This document shows positions 1 through 10,584 of a stretch of DNA of 64,000 nt, piece by piece. The stretch is taken from the NCBI GenBank assembly GCA_963575745.1, contig CAUYUJ010022437.1, positions 411,896 to 475,895 on the forward strand, in the 5' to 3' direction. The translations under genes were made by a program, and so were the position numbers. Every line of letters begins with the position of its first letter. Positions within the stretch are counted from its first letter, which is position 1. The notes beneath the pieces were generated by a model that saw only the letters and a list, made by a program, of their open reading frames with translations, ran no database searches and had not been told where the DNA came from. Origin of the DNA: Prorocentrum cordatum (Eukaryota; Sar; Dinophyceae; Prorocentrales; Prorocentraceae).

Positions 1-580
1 TCAAATCAGACCCCCCCGCCAATTGTGACCCCCCCTACTTTATGATGGAATCCGGAGTACGGATTGATCTACGGGACACATGGCAACAGAGACTGAGGCT
101 GCCAACTCCTGGAGCCGCGATGCACGCAGGCGTCCTCGTCGCCGCGATTCTCGACAGCATCCCGGGAGCCTCCGTTTCTCCTAGCTCTCCCTTTCGAGTG
201 GGGTCGCCGTGGCGCGGAGGGAGGCTCTGCTTCTCCCCATGTCTCCTCCAGTGGCACGGGGTCTCTTGTCCCGCCTCGCCGCGGCTCACTCCCCACGACT
301 TTCTGTGGAGTCCGTAGGATAGGACACCAGGGCGCCAGGGTGTCAAACCCTCTCCCCCTTTCAACGGGGGTGCCTTTTCTGACGGTTCTTTGCTGGTGAT
401 TTTGTATTTGCGGTCCGGGACCGAGCGTATCTTTGGAGTTCGGGGGGAGGCGATTGGGGTTCCTCCGGAGTTCTCCTGTCCTTGCGGAACCGACGCACAA
501 AGTGTGACAAGTTGAGGGACCGTGGGGCACATGAACGCTTAGAGCAAAGAGCACCCTGTGAAGAGTGCAAGGACGACGTC
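1..580. other. No gene recognised
   Basis: Ordinary mixed-composition sequence with short open frames on both strands (largest 165 residues, minus strand, low-complexity-free but unrecognised). No repeat partner was noticed elsewhere in the window. Confidence 0.4.
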
Positions 581-584
581 GTCA

Positions 585-1480
585 GCAATCACAGTGGTCG
601 CGGGGTGCCCGCGCATAATCCAGATGTCGTCGCACCGTGCGTTTTTTGTATTGTGTGTTGACAGGCACGGTTGACCTGCACACAGCAGGCAACATGCCAG
701 CAACCCCGCCCACCCCGTCAAAAACCACTGCAAAGTGGTCGCGGGGCGTCCTGGCATGCTGCAGATCTGTAAGCCAATTGATTCTGCATTGTTGGGGGGG
801 GGGGGTGTTGGCATGGGTCCGGGCTGTCTGCCGGTCGGGTTGGGGAGGCGGTGTTCGTTATAAGAGGTGGCCGAGGTGAAGCCACTTCTCCCAGACTCCA
901 ACATATAAGCGGTGCCCGCATCACAGCCCTCCCAACATTGAAGGAGCACCCGTGTCTCCGCAGATTCAGGGCGCGTCTTTGCTTCGGCAGTTCTTGGCAG
1001 CCAGCGCAGAACCCAGGTGTGCGACACTGCGGCGAGGCGTGCCAGCCGCCTCGGAGGCCCAGGCGTGCCAGGCACGCCTGGTGCGCCAGATGCGCCACGT
1101 GTGGCGCATGCTCCCGCCGCGCCAGGCGCGCGGCGTTCGGGGCCCGCGCCGCGTGCACCAGGTGCGCCCGCGCACGTCGAGAGGCACGTCGGCCCCCGCC
1201 GTCCCCATCGATGACGCACAACTGTAAGCAACGGTGGCCATCACTGTGTCTGCCGGGCCTGGGCACGGCAGGCAATATGCCAGCACCCCCGGCCGTCCCT
1301 TTCAAAAACCACCGCAACGTGATCACGGGGTGCCCGCGGATGATCCAGATTTAGCTGCGAAGTGTAGTCTGCATTGTTTTTGAAAGGGGTAGCCCTGCGC
1401 AATATGCGGGCACCCGCGCCTTCCTTGTCAAGGAACAATGCAAAGTGGTCGTGGGCCCCCCGAACATGTTCGAAGAGTTT
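585..1480 (+). repeat. Diverged tandem array with GCAAAGTGGTCGCGGGG
   Basis: GCAAAGTGGTCGCGGGGCGTC, GCAACGTGATCACGGGGTGC and GCAAAGTGGTCGTGGGCC recur at intervals of about 130-140 bp or multiples. Between them come GCATTGTTTTTGACAGG-like phrases and GGCAACATGCCAGCACCCC. A GC-rich palindromic block (GCGTGCCAGGCACGC, about 1035-1220) is inserted. Confidence 0.55.
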
Positions 1481-1484
1481 GCCG

Positions 1485-2255
1485 CAGAGTGCACTCTGTA
1501 TTGTTTTTTGACAGGGATGGTGGGGGGCATGGGGCCTGATTGGTCACCGGTCGAGTGGGGGAGGTGGCGTTGACTACTAAGGAGCAGTGATCAAGCTACC
1601 CACCAGCCGCAAGCCGTCTCGTTCACTCCCACCCTCCCTCCCAACACAAGTAGCACCCGTGTGGGAGCGCGGACACGGGCCGCTGGCGACAAACATCGGG
1701 AACCAATGCAGACGCCAGCCAGGTGCGCGACGCCCGCGAGGTGCGCCGCGCGTGCGAGCACACCCCCAGCATCCGTGCCAGACGACAGTGCAAAAGGATG
1801 CATGGGGCGCCCCTGCATGGTCCAGTATCTTGCCGCGGCGTGCAGGCTGCATGGTTTTTGAGATCGTGGTGGACCTGCACGCGTGAGGCAATGTGCTACC
1901 CCCCCCCCCTCTCGCCCCTGTGGCAACACAGAGAAAAGCGCGTAGAATGGCGAGCGTGGGGCGCCCCGAGCACGATCAACATTCCGCCACGGAGTGAAGT
2001 TTTGTGTTGGCTGCTTGGCAGGGGTTGCGGGAGAGGTGTTGGCACTGTTCTTGGCTTGTCGCCTGCCGGGTGGAGGGGGGAGTGACAGTGATTAATCGTA
2101 GCGAGCAGGGAGAAGCCCCTCCCCGAGGGAGGGGGAAGGGGGTTGAACGAGGAGACGCTCTGAACCACTCACGCCCAAGAGGCTGGTTGGATTCCCTGCG
2201 GTCTGTGAGGCCTCCCTTTCGAAGAAGGAGTTCCCCTTCCACCTGTAACTGCTGC
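1485..2255 (+). repeat. Dispersed repeat shared with 56.28-57.40 kb, copy 1
   Basis: Landmarks GTATTGTTTTTTGACAGGGA (1498), CGCAAGCCGTCTCGTTCACT (1610), CATGGTTTTTGAGATCG and AAGCCCCTCCCCGAGGGAGG (2113), then CTCTGAACCACTCACGCCC, also occur in the block near 57 kb but in a partly different order and with a different GC-rich core. Confidence 0.55.
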
Positions 2256-2259
2256 ACAC

Positions 2260-3295
2260 ATTTACGCTTGAACTCCGAGGATGTCCCAAGCGACAATTTG
2301 GTTTTCAGAAAGAGCCACCTTGGATCCTTGCAGCGGTACATGCTTCGAAGCCCCAGGTTTAAATTTAAGAAACCACATAACAACGTCTCAAGTGATCGCC
2401 CCATTTTGAAAACGCCGGTCCTACATCTTGCTAAACCTTGCAATACATATCGATTGCGTTCGGCGCTGAGGCGGTAGCCCCACTTTGAAAACGGCCCGTA
2501 CTCAATAGTTGAAGCAGATGCGAGGCTATAAAACATGTCTGCAGCGCTGAGGTGAGAGCTGCACTTTGAATAGGAGCCGCGTGCCATTCGTGCCAAGACG
2601 AAATGCGTTCGGGGTAAGGTGGTAGGGATCCTATTGAAAGCTGACCCAATCCGTTTCTTAAAACGCTGCACTGGTTGAAGACGAATGGCCCTGGAGAGGG
2701 CCTGTTTTGAAAATCTGCCCCCCTTCCATCCTCTGAAACTGTTTCAGACTGGAAGGGCAAAAGCGTGCGGTATTAACACAATATCTGCATTTTAAACAAG
2801 CCCCCCCACACAAAACCATCCTTGGAGCTGCTGGCAACTTTTGAGGCGAATGCGCGCGGCGCTGAGGCGATACACACACATATATATACATATATATACA
2901 CACATTACCACAACCACCTCCCTACATCCTTGATGCTGTTGCAAGCGTGTAATTCGAATGTGAGCGGCGCTGGGGGGAGAGCCGGATTTTGCCCCCCCCC
3001 CCCCCCTGCATCTGGAAGCCAGTTGGCAAATTTCAGACAGAATGCAAGCGGCGCTCAGGCAGGAGCCACACTTTGAAAGCCACCCCTCCCCCATCCATCC
3101 CTGAAGTGCTCGCCTGTTTTCAAGGCACGCGTGCGAGGCGCTATGGCGAGAGCCGCATCTTGAACACGAGCACCCTCCGTCCCTACGCCAAGACAATATT
3201 TGAAGACGAACGTGTGCGTCGCGACGGCGACATCCTCATTTTGAATACCACGCCCTTCCATCCTGTGAAACCTGTGCCACTCTCAGGCTTCAGGG
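2260..3295 (+). repeat. Diverged tandem array, 70-100 bp units (GCGGCGCTGAGGCG...CACTTTGAA)
   Basis: The phrases GCGGCGCTGAGGCGAGAGCC and (G)CACTTTGAA recur about every 70-100 bp, with GAAGACGAA or CTTCCATCC(T)C between them. At least ten units can be followed. A short (AC/AT)n run (2872-2904) and a C run (about 2992) interrupt it. Confidence 0.65.
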
Positions 3296-3632
3296 TTATA
3301 AGCGTCGAGGGAGTCGAACGAGACACGCACCGCCCGCCCTACCAACACGCTTGGGGTTGCGGCAGGGAGGAGTGATTTACAAGGACAGTGGATGGAAGAG
3401 AGGGGCGTCGGCCAAGCCGGGCAGTGATATGGGGAAGCATGAGTAGCAGGGGGCCGAGGAGGAGTCAGGAGGAGAGGGCGGAGGAGAAGGAGATGGGGGG
3501 AATGCAAGCCAGGCACGTTCGCGCCATATCTGACGTCCTATCCCTTCCTCTCCCACATTCCTTTCCATTGCGCTGGGTTTTGTCTATCCGCGGACGCGTG
3601 TCTTAGCCGACCAGGAAATGCAACGAAAGACC

Positions 3633-3965
3633 TCAACGTGTTATTCGCAATTGGAAAAGGGGAGCTGCGTAGACAGGGGGGAAGGAGAGGGTGGCGGGCA
3701 AGCAGGAGAAAGAGGAGGAGGAGGATGAGGAAGGTGGGGGACGAGGACGAACAGAAACTTGACTGGAAGTGGTAAGAGGAGCAGGAGGACCAGAGGAAAG
3801 CGGAGGAGGGAAACTTGTGGAGGCGACAAGGATGAAAAAGGACTCGGATCTAGAAAAGTGGCCTGCGATCGGACGAGAACGCCAGTCTGAATGACGGGGG
3901 CACAACGTCGTTCCGAACATGAGGTCCACGCTGTAGCGGGAGCACCGTCAACGAAATTGAAAGCA
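3633..3965 (-). repeat. Dispersed repeat L, copy 1 (with open frame)
   Basis: The minus strand reads GACGGTGCTCCCGCTACAGC, GTGGACCTCATGTTCGGA, GGCCACTTTTCTAGATCCG and a TCC-rich tail. The + strand at 53.85 kb is homologous. The shared frame gives GAPATAWTSCSERRCAPVIQ here and GAPAAAWASFSDRRVAPVVQ there. Such conservation could reflect a former coding element, or simply DNA homology. Confidence 0.55.
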
Positions 3966-4440
3966 ACCGCATCAAATTCCAATTGATGAGATCGCGTGTG
4001 GAACGAAACAGCACGCGGAGGGGGGCAGGATGCCCCAAATGCGTGTTCGGGGGGGTGAGCGGAGATTATTCATACGGTGCATTTGTGGAGGAGGAAGAGG
4101 AGGACGTGGCAGCCAGCTAAGGTTGTAGTGGTCTGGGGAGCGATGTGCAGCAGAGGAATTGGAGGTGGAGAAGGGAAGAAATAGGTGGAGGGAGGAGGAG
4201 GAGGTGGTGGAGGAGGAGGAGGAGGTCGGCAAACGCTGCAGCGATGTCGAGCGCGACGAGTAGCAGATGACTGGAGAGGAGAAAGAGGAGGAGGTAGACG
4301 GGGAGGCGGAAGACGAGGTGGGAAAAGGGGACGCCGAGGGAGGAGGAGGAAAAGGAGGAGGAGGAGGCGAAGATGGATGAGAAGAAGGAGGTGGCTGTCG
4401 GCAAAGGCTGCGCTGAGAGCGGGGTCTTGGCTTGCAGCAG
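3690..4440 (+). repeat. Purine-rich imperfect (GGA)n
   Basis: Broken GGAGGAGGA and GAGGAAGAGG tracts on the + strand, densest at 4190-4230 and 4270-4370; interrupted by ordinary sequence from 3830 to 4080. The poly-G, R and E frames are not genes. Confidence 0.85.
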
Positions 4441-4449
4441 ATGGTATAG

Positions 4450-4828
4450 GATTACTATGACGATGTTGGTTATGATGATGGTGATGACGATGATGATGCT
4501 GATGCTGATGCTGATGTTGATAATGTTGATGCTGATTAGGATGGTGATAACGATGCGAATGCTGATACTGAGGATACTGATGATGAAGCTGATGAGTATG
4601 ATGAGGACGATGCTGAGGAGGAGGACGAGGAGGAGGACGAGGATGATGATGATACTGATGATGCTGCTGAAGAGGATCAGGAGGAGGATGATAAGGATGA
4701 TGATACGGATGGTGATGCCGATGCTGATGACGATGGCGGTGGTGGTGATGGTGACGCCGATGATGATGATGCTGCTGGTGATGATGGTGGTAATACTGAT
4801 GATGGTGGTGATGATGGTGATGATACAT

Positions 4829-4864
<36 letters not shown>

Positions 4865-4910
4865 CTGATGCTGATGCTGATGCTGATGCTGATGCTGATG
4901 CTGATGCTGA

Positions 4911-4941
<31 letters not shown>

Positions 4942-4970
4942 GATGTTGATGATGATGACGACGATGCTGG

Positions 4971-5017
<47 letters not shown>

Positions 5018-5042
5018 TTGGTGATGGCGATGCTGCTGATAC

Positions 5043-5080
<38 letters not shown>

Positions 5081-5200
5081 CTGATGATGATGATGATCAG
5101 CATGAGGAGGAGAAGGGGAGGACAAGGAGGAGGAGGAGGACGAGGAGGAGGAGAATCAGGAGGAGGACAAGGAGGAGGAGGAGGAGGAGGAGGAGGAGGG
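4450..5200 (+). repeat. (GAT)n/(GCTGAT)n block passing into (GGA)n
   Basis: About 650 bp of GATGATGAT with GCTGAT and GGTGAT variants, then (GGA)n from about 5104. Translations are poly-D/M in one direction and poly-H/I/S in the other; none is a gene. It contains AT-rich, easily unpaired sequence by composition. Confidence 0.9.
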
Positions 5201-5384
5201 CCGCGGGCTGTGAGATGTCTGCCAGCGGCACGCGCGCGCGCTTCTTCTACAGAAGGCACGTCGAGTCAGAAATCGTCGTACCAGCACGCGCACAACGGAG
5301 GCACCTGATCCCCCGATGACACCAGGAGCCCACATAAGCTCTGGGGCACCCTAGGACCTAGGACCTCCAACTGTCGACGAAGGA

Positions 5385-5800
5385 TTAGCCGAAGCTTTCC
5401 TGTAGCAGGATTTCTTGTCGTTTGCGGCTGCTCGATCGTATCGAGAGCGAAGGCAGCCGCGCACCGCGGGGCGCGATGCGCGAACTTAGGTGACCTAGCC
5501 CTTCGTGCGCCTGCGCGTGGACGACGGCGGCGACGAGGCGACGATGCCTGAAGGGACCGCATGCCGTGTGCATGCCGAGGTCTCTGGTAAAGGAGCCCAT
5601 GACACAGAGGCGGTCTTTTCAGAAGGCAGCGCCACCCAGGGCAGAGCCCGCCCCTTCAACCTCCATCACGGGGATCTCATGGTCCTCCCCGCTCCACGGA
5701 CATCCCTCGGGTTGCGTTCTGACCAGAGTTTCGAGGCGAAGCCAGCCGTAGCGACGAGGGCCTGCCAGGAGGCCCAAACGGGCGAACATTAGGCGAGGGT
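5385..5800 (-). pseudogene. Possible exon or gene fragment interrupted by TGA
   Basis: On the minus strand one frame reads GPRRYGWLRLETLVRTQPEG, then ...SALGGAAF, then a TGA at 5616-5618, then KDRLCVMGSFTRDLGMHTAC and on to 5385. Apart from that TGA the frame is open for more than 130 codons. Its start follows a pyrimidine-rich run ending GGCAG near 5763, a good acceptor. The stretch GGAAF-x-KDRLCVMGSF is loosely kelch-repeat-like, where tryptophan would fit at the TGA; a TGG to TGA change is one explanation, a splice site or sequencing error another. No database check was possible. Confidence 0.25.
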
Positions 5801-5903
5801 TAGCGGTATCGGCTACTGTTCTTGCAGCGCCTCCTTCTCGACCTTGTTTTCTTTCCTCGCCCGTCCTCGGCCTCTTCCTTGCGTGTCGCTCGACGAGGCT
5901 CGA

Positions 5904-6341
5904 GGGAGGAGGAGGAGGACCTCGGAGGAGGAGCAGGGGGAGGAGGAGGAGGAGGAGGAGGAGGAGGAGGAGGAGGAGGAGGAGGAGGAGAGGAGGAGGA
6001 GGAGGAGGAGGAGGAGGAGAGGAGGAGGAGGAGGAGGAGGGAGGAGGAGGAGGAGGAGGAGGAGGAGAGGAGGAGGAGGAGGGGGGGAGGATGATGATGA
6101 TGATGATGGAGGAGGAGGAGGAGGAGGAGGAGGAGGAGGAGGAGGAGGAGGAGGACCTCGGAGGAGGAGCAGGGGGAGGAGGAGGAGGACGAGGAGGAGG
6201 AGGAGGAGGAGGAGGAGGAGGAGGAGAGGAGGAGGAGGAGGAGGAGGAGGAGGGCGCCGTCGGGGGACGAGGAGGGGGAGGAGGGGGACGAGGAGGAGGA
6301 GGAGGAGGAGGAGGAGGAGGAGGAGGATGAGGAGGAGGAGG
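5904..6341 (+). repeat. Long (GGA)n tract
   Basis: About 440 bp of near-pure GGA. CCTCGGAGGAGGAGCAGG occurs at both 5919 and 6153, so part of the tract was duplicated as a unit of about 234 bp. A (GAT)n patch lies at 6091. Confidence 0.9.
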
Positions 6342-6530
6342 CTCGAGGCTCAAGGCTGGAGCCCCTGGACCATCCGCCCGGGCCTGGGCCCGCGGCTGGG
6401 CCTGCCTGCCCCCCCCGCCTGGTCGCGATCGCCGACAGGGGCACCCGGGCCGCACCCTGGCCTCCGACGGCGTATCGAGGAGTGGCGAAGCGCCCTGGCT
6501 TGCCTATAGTCGGGGAACGAACAATGACAT

Positions 6531-6698
6531 GAACATAAAATCTCGGAGGTCCGCGCGGATTTCTGGGATCGGCGCTGGGGCCCCAGGGGCGGCGCCTCCG
6601 GCGCCGCCCCTGGCGCGCTCCGCGTGCCAGGGAGGGGGGCCCAGCGCGGATACAAGAAATCCGCGCGAAGCGCCAAAACTTTACGTTTATGCTTTTTC
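6531..6698. mobile_element. Foldback element, GGTCCGCGCGG family, copy 1
   Basis: Left arm ACATAAAATCTC...GGTCCGCGCGGATTTCT...GCGCTGGG pairs with the right arm CCCAGCGCGGATAC...AGAAATCCGCGCG...GTTTATG. A GC-rich central palindrome lies at GGCGGCGCC/GGCGCCGCC. It interrupts a repeat otherwise shared with 24954-25160. There is no open frame of its own. Confidence 0.65.
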
Positions 6699-6842
6699 TT
6701 CTTCTTCTTCTTCTGCAGATCTTTCGCGGTTTGCGCGGGATGTTCTCACAGCATCTCTGGCTGAGACCGTCTTGTCTTTAATACATCGGCTCTGTGTTCA
6801 GATCTTTGTTGTTGTTCGGGCAACGAGGTCTATTCACATACG

Positions 6843-6902
6843 CTGCTCCCTGGCCAGGCCCACACAGCTCCTGGGCTCAGGCTGGGCCTGGCCAGGGAGC
6901 AG
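6843..6902. repeat. Perfect 20-bp-arm hairpin
   Basis: CTGCTCCCTGGCCAGGCCCA and its exact inverse TGGGCCTGGCCAGGGAGCAG are separated by 20 bases. No gene overlaps it; a structural or insertion-footprint origin is possible. Confidence 0.7.
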
Positions 6903-6946
6903 TGGATGTGTATCGGTTTCGTCACCCTATTCCCAGACCCCCGACG

Positions 6947-7095
6947 TTTTTTTTTTTTTTTTTTTTGATAACGTCGACCCCCAGAGGTCTCGACGCACTC
7001 ACCGGGACCAGTATTTCATCCCGAGTCTTTTCCTGACGGTCCCGAGGGCCATCAAGGGCCCCCAGATGCCGAGAAAATAGCGCAAAACATCGAGG
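6947..7095 (-). repeat. Dispersed repeat (CCTCGGGACCGTC family), copy 1
   Basis: On the minus strand it reads GGGGGCCCTTGATGGCCCTC, GGGACCGTCAGGAAAAGACT, CTGGTCCCGG and CTCTGGGGGTCGACGTTATC, in the same order as at 62.3 kb. It ends at an 18-19 base T run (about 6948). Confidence 0.6.
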
Positions 7096-7339
7096 AGGTT
7101 TGGGTTCGTTCTTGAACCATTCTCCTCTTCTCAGAACATGTCGTGGTAGGCCTCTGGGACTGCGGGGGCGGCCGGGGCCCCTGCTGCGTTGTGGCATTTC
7201 CATGGTCGGAGGGCCTCGGCCTCCAGCGCCAGTGCCCCGGAGCAGGGCTCGAGCTACACACGGCGCTTGGGCGATCTCGCGGGCCGTTTCCGTTATGTTT
7301 TCGCTTCGCAGCAGGCCCAGGCCCTCTCTCGGGTCCTGA

Positions 7340-7500
7340 GGAGTCATGGCGGGGAGTTTTGTTCGCTCCTGTCGGCCACCGGGGGCCCTCTCGGGCCCTC
7401 GGGACTGTAGCAAAAATGATTCGGGACGAAAAACCAGTCCAGGGAAAAGGGTCCAGTCCTCTGGGGGTCCACGTAATGAGAGAATCATGACGTCGGGGGT
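7340..7500 (+). repeat. Dispersed repeat (CCTCGGGACCGTC family), copy 2
   Basis: Contains GGGGGCCCTCTCGGGCCCTC, GGGACTGTAGCAAAAATGAT, GGGACGAAAAACCAGTCCAG and CTCTGGGGGTCCACG, and ends GAGAATCATGACGTCGGGGG. With copy 1 it forms an inverted pair about 250 bp apart, which could fold into a large hairpin. Confidence 0.6.
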
Positions 7501-7647
7501 GCAGGATCTCGCTTCGCAGCAAAACCAGGTCAAAGACACAACGAGGGATGCAGAGAACGAAACGAAGACGAGGAACACTGCTCAGCTCGAGACCTCTCTC
7601 TGAGACCTGGCGCTGCAGCAGTCTTTTCACACTGGGCGTTTTTGCGC

Positions 7648-7740
7648 CCAGTTTGGGAGTATTTTGGGGGTATTTGGGGGGTATTTTGAGAGTATTTTGG
7701 GGGTATGTTGGGGGTAGTTTGACCTTTTGGGGTATTTCTT
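7648..7740 (+). repeat. 11-bp imperfect tandem repeat (GTATTTTGGGG)
   Basis: GGGAGTATTTTGGGGGTATT and variants, about eight units; a local AT/G-rich island. Confidence 0.7.
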
Positions 7741-7846
7741 ATTTTTCGTCGTTTTCGGGCCTGAGGGCCATCACAGATCGATCCTGTTCGAACGATGCAG
7801 CCAAGAAAAGCGAGGCTTCGGGCTGCAGCCGTGCTTCCTCGCAACG

Positions 7847-7847
<1 letters not shown>

Positions 7848-7912
<65 letters not shown>

Positions 7913-8092
7913 CGCCGCGTCGGATCTCGGGGGGGCCTCCACCGATTGCACAACCAAACGTCGGTAGGTTGTTCATTATGTTCGGCTTCTCCTCCTCCTA
8001 CTCCTCCTCCCCATCCTCTTCCTCCCCCTCCTCCTCCTCCTCCTCCTCCTCCTACTTTTCCTCCTCCTCCTCCTCCTCCTCCTCGCCAGGCC
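7848..8092 (+). repeat. (GT)n of about 62 bp, then (TCC)n
   Basis: Pure GT dinucleotides at about 7849-7911, 75 bp of ordinary sequence, then TCC repeats at 7987-8092. Alternating GT can adopt Z-DNA. Confidence 0.9.
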
Positions 8093-8404
8093 CCGGCGGA
8101 CCGTCAAGGAGAGGTTCAGGGTAAAACGCCTGTCTCGGGGAGTGTCTCGAGACTTTCGCCCCCGTGCCGACAAAAAACGTCATCGCGGGCGATGTTTCGT
8201 CGACGAGAGATGAAGCCGCTCAGACCAAGAGAGAAGCCTGGGATACAGCCAAGGCGCTGCAATCAGGAGCACTGTGGGCTCAGAAGGGGCTCTGATGTTC
8301 GGGCCGCTCCTTAGACCTAGATGAGGGAAGCTATTTCGTGGCCGAAGGTCGCCGTGGCCAGAAACGGCCCTTCGTTCCTTCTTCAGCGTTCCTTATTATA
8401 GTAG

Positions 8405-8530
8405 CACGCTGGCTGTATTCCCAGCGCGGGCTACTCGGACGCACCCCTATCGAGGATGAGCGCCTCCCTCGTGTATTATACCAGGGTCAATCCGCTCGAA
8501 AGCGCCACGACGCCTGGGATGTGGGATCGA
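8405..8530 (+). repeat. Dispersed repeat with GACGCACCCC(T/C)ATC(G/A)AGGATG, copy 1
   Basis: Shares GGGCTAC..GACGCACCCC, ATCGAGGATG, CGTGTATTATACCAGGG and GCCTGGGATG with 19780-19915, in the same order. Confidence 0.5.
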
Positions 8531-8599
8531 TATATCTATGTATACACCCGAGGAAAGCCCCAATCAATTGATGGTTTGAAATGGGATCGAGAAAGATAT

Positions 8600-8708
8600 C
8601 GATAAGGAGATCGACCGGGAACCCGGGAACCTGGAACCCACCGAAATCGGCCCAATGACCAGGAACCGGGGAACCCGGAACTGGGAACCCAGGAACCCAG
8701 CCGGCTAC
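8600..8708 (+). repeat. 10-bp imperfect tandem repeat (GGGAACCCGG)
   Basis: GGGAACCCGGGAACCTGGAA and GGGGAACCCGGAACTGGGAA with a short gap. No gene. Confidence 0.7.
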
Positions 8709-8974
8709 CAAAATCGGCGAGATTTTTCGCCAAATCATTTAAGTTCCACTAGGACCCCTTCCGTGCAAGCCGTGATTGGGGAATTTTCCTTTTCTTTTAT
8801 ATTTTTACAAGCCGGGGTGGGCGGGGGGAAACCCCGTCCCCCCCCCCCAAACTGGAGCCCCAGGATCGCGGGTTTCTGGGTCCCCGGGACATCCTTGCCA
8901 AAGGTCCCCTGGCTCGTCGCGGACCTCCCAGGGCGCTTAGCCGGGTCCTGCCAGCAGGCCCCAAGCGATCACAG

Positions 8975-9580
8975 GGTTGATCACAGAGGCCGAAGAAAGA
9001 CCCAAGACAGCACAAGAGCGCTCCAAGAAGGACCCAGAGGGCCTCCAGAGGCCCCCAAGACGGCCCCAGAGGCCCTCAGCAGGGCTCCCAGAATGCAGAA
9101 ACCGCTTTCTTTTTTCAGGGGAACATGCATTTTCAGCACATTCGCTGTTCGGGTCTTAGCAGCGTCCGAAATAGCCAAGAAGGCCTCCGGTTTCGCCCCA
9201 CGACGGCCCCAGAGACCTCCAAGAGAGCCTCTAGACGGCTTGGATGACCCCAAGATCGCCCAAGGAAGCCCCAGCTGAGCCAAACAGAGGCCCAACAGGC
9301 CATCGCAAGGCCCCGAAGCGAACAGAGCGGTGATCAGAGAGGCCGAAGAAAGAGGCCGAAGAAAGACCCAAGACAGCACAAGAGCGCTCCAAGAAGGACC
9401 CAGACGGCCTCCAGAGGCCCCCAAGACGGCCCCAGAGGCCCTCAACAGGGCTCCCAGAACGCAAAAATCGCTCCATTGCCTTCGGGAAGCGTGCATTGTC
9501 AGGACATTCGCTGTTCGGGTTTGAGCAGCGTCCAAAACAGCCAAAAAGGCCTCCAGTTTCGCCCCAAACACAACTCCCAG
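8975..9580 (+). repeat. Two direct repeats of about 240 bp
   Basis: GAAGAAAGACCCAAGACAGC through CACATTCGCTGTTCGG and AGCGTCC occurs from about 8990 and again from about 9356, with only scattered differences. The second copy has an extra GAGGCCGAAGAAA. Inside are CC(A)GAGGCCCCCAAGACGGCC phrases related to the CTTGGGGCCTC repeats at 20.4-21.3 and 55.8-56.2 kb. Confidence 0.75.
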
Positions 9581-9700
9581 AAATCTGTTGCGAAGCCAGG
9601 ATCGGGTGCATTCCCCAAGAAGTACTTGCGTTCGCGCGCCCTGTTGCGACCCTCTGCAACCCGCTGCAACATTCTTCGCCGTCCCCCGACGGCGCCCTTC

Positions 9701-9772
9701 TCCTCCTCTTCCTCCTCCTCCTCCTCCTCCTCCTCCTCCTCCTCCTCCTCCTCCTCCTCCTCCTCCTCCTGC
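9701..9772 (+). repeat. (TCC)n
   Basis: Nearly pure TCC of about 70 bp. The flanking 9580-9700 and 9775-10085 hold no recognised gene; a CT run lies at 10087-10112. Confidence 0.85.
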
Positions 9773-10076
9773 TGTCGCTCCACCACTCGTCCTCCCCCAC
9801 ATCCTCGTCATTTCCTCGTTCTCCGAGATTCCCTCCCTCCTAACATTCGCCCTCCACCCGGCGCCTTTTGGGAGCCCCCAGAGGCCCGGGAAGGGCCAGG
9901 GGCCGCCCGATTTTTCGAAGACTTCTGAAAACCACCGCAGGGAAGGCGACAAACTCCCAAGGCCACTCGGGATGGTGCGAACGACAACAATATGCAAAGC
10001 CTCAAGGATCAAGGTGCATGGCGCGAAGCGTCAATGCAGCTGTGTGTCTATAAATTCATTGATTCATGTATATTTC

Positions 10077-10111
<35 letters not shown>

Positions 10112-10279
10112 TCTGTTCAATCAAGACAGTGGACCTCTGGGGAGGGCCAGTCGAGACAACACGGCGGCCTTCCCTGGCGGCCCGCGTCGTTTTTGTTAGT
10201 GCGCCTCGTGTGGAGGCTCCTCCTCCTCCACGGCGGGGCCGCCTCGCAGGACGGGTCCTGGGGAGTCGCCCCCCCTCTG

Positions 10280-10500
10280 CCCCCCTCCTCCTCCTCTCTC
10301 CCTCCTCCTCCTCCTCCTCCTCCTCCTCCTCCTCCCTCTCCTCCTCCGCTTCCTCCTCCTCCCTCCTCCTCCTCGCTTCTCCTCCTCCTCCTCCTCCGCT
10401 TCCTCCTCCTCCTCCTCCTCCGCCTCCTCCTCCTCCTCCGCGTCCTCCTCCTCCTCCTCCTCCTCCTCCTCCGCTTCCTCCTCCTCCTCCGGCGGGGCCG
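10280..10500 (+). repeat. (TCC)n with CGGCGGGGCCGCCTCGC flanks
   Basis: About 210 bp of TCC with CGCTTCC variants. GGCGGGGCCGCCTCGCA occurs immediately before (10227) and after (10491), so the tract expanded within, or was copied with, a duplicated GC-rich hairpin. Confidence 0.85.
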
Positions 10501-10584
10501 CCTCGCAAGGCGGAAAAGGGTGGGCCCCGGCAGCAGTCCGGGGACCGGTTCGCTCATAGGTTTAACGACATGCTAGTACTATGT

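Larger units (their letters stand above)
6486..7150 (+). repeat. Interrupted relative of the 24954-25160 repeat
   Basis: Outer landmarks AGTGGCGAAGCGCCCTGGC (6486) and AGAACATGTCGTGGTAGG (7134) match 24954-25160. The intervening 450 extra bases are accounted for by a foldback element, a hairpin, a T run and an inverted dispersed repeat. It is a stack of insertions into one host sequence. Confidence 0.5.

Noticed and set aside
4070-5308. Histidine-, isoleucine- and methionine-rich proteins of 310-380 residues on both strands
   Set aside because: All are frames of the (GAT)n block. Long frames on both strands at once show a composition effect.
5619-6509. Poly-P/S/L and poly-E/G/R proteins across 5.9-6.35 kb
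   Set aside because: Translated (GGA)n. Only the part beyond the tract on the minus strand (5385-5800) was kept, as a weak candidate.
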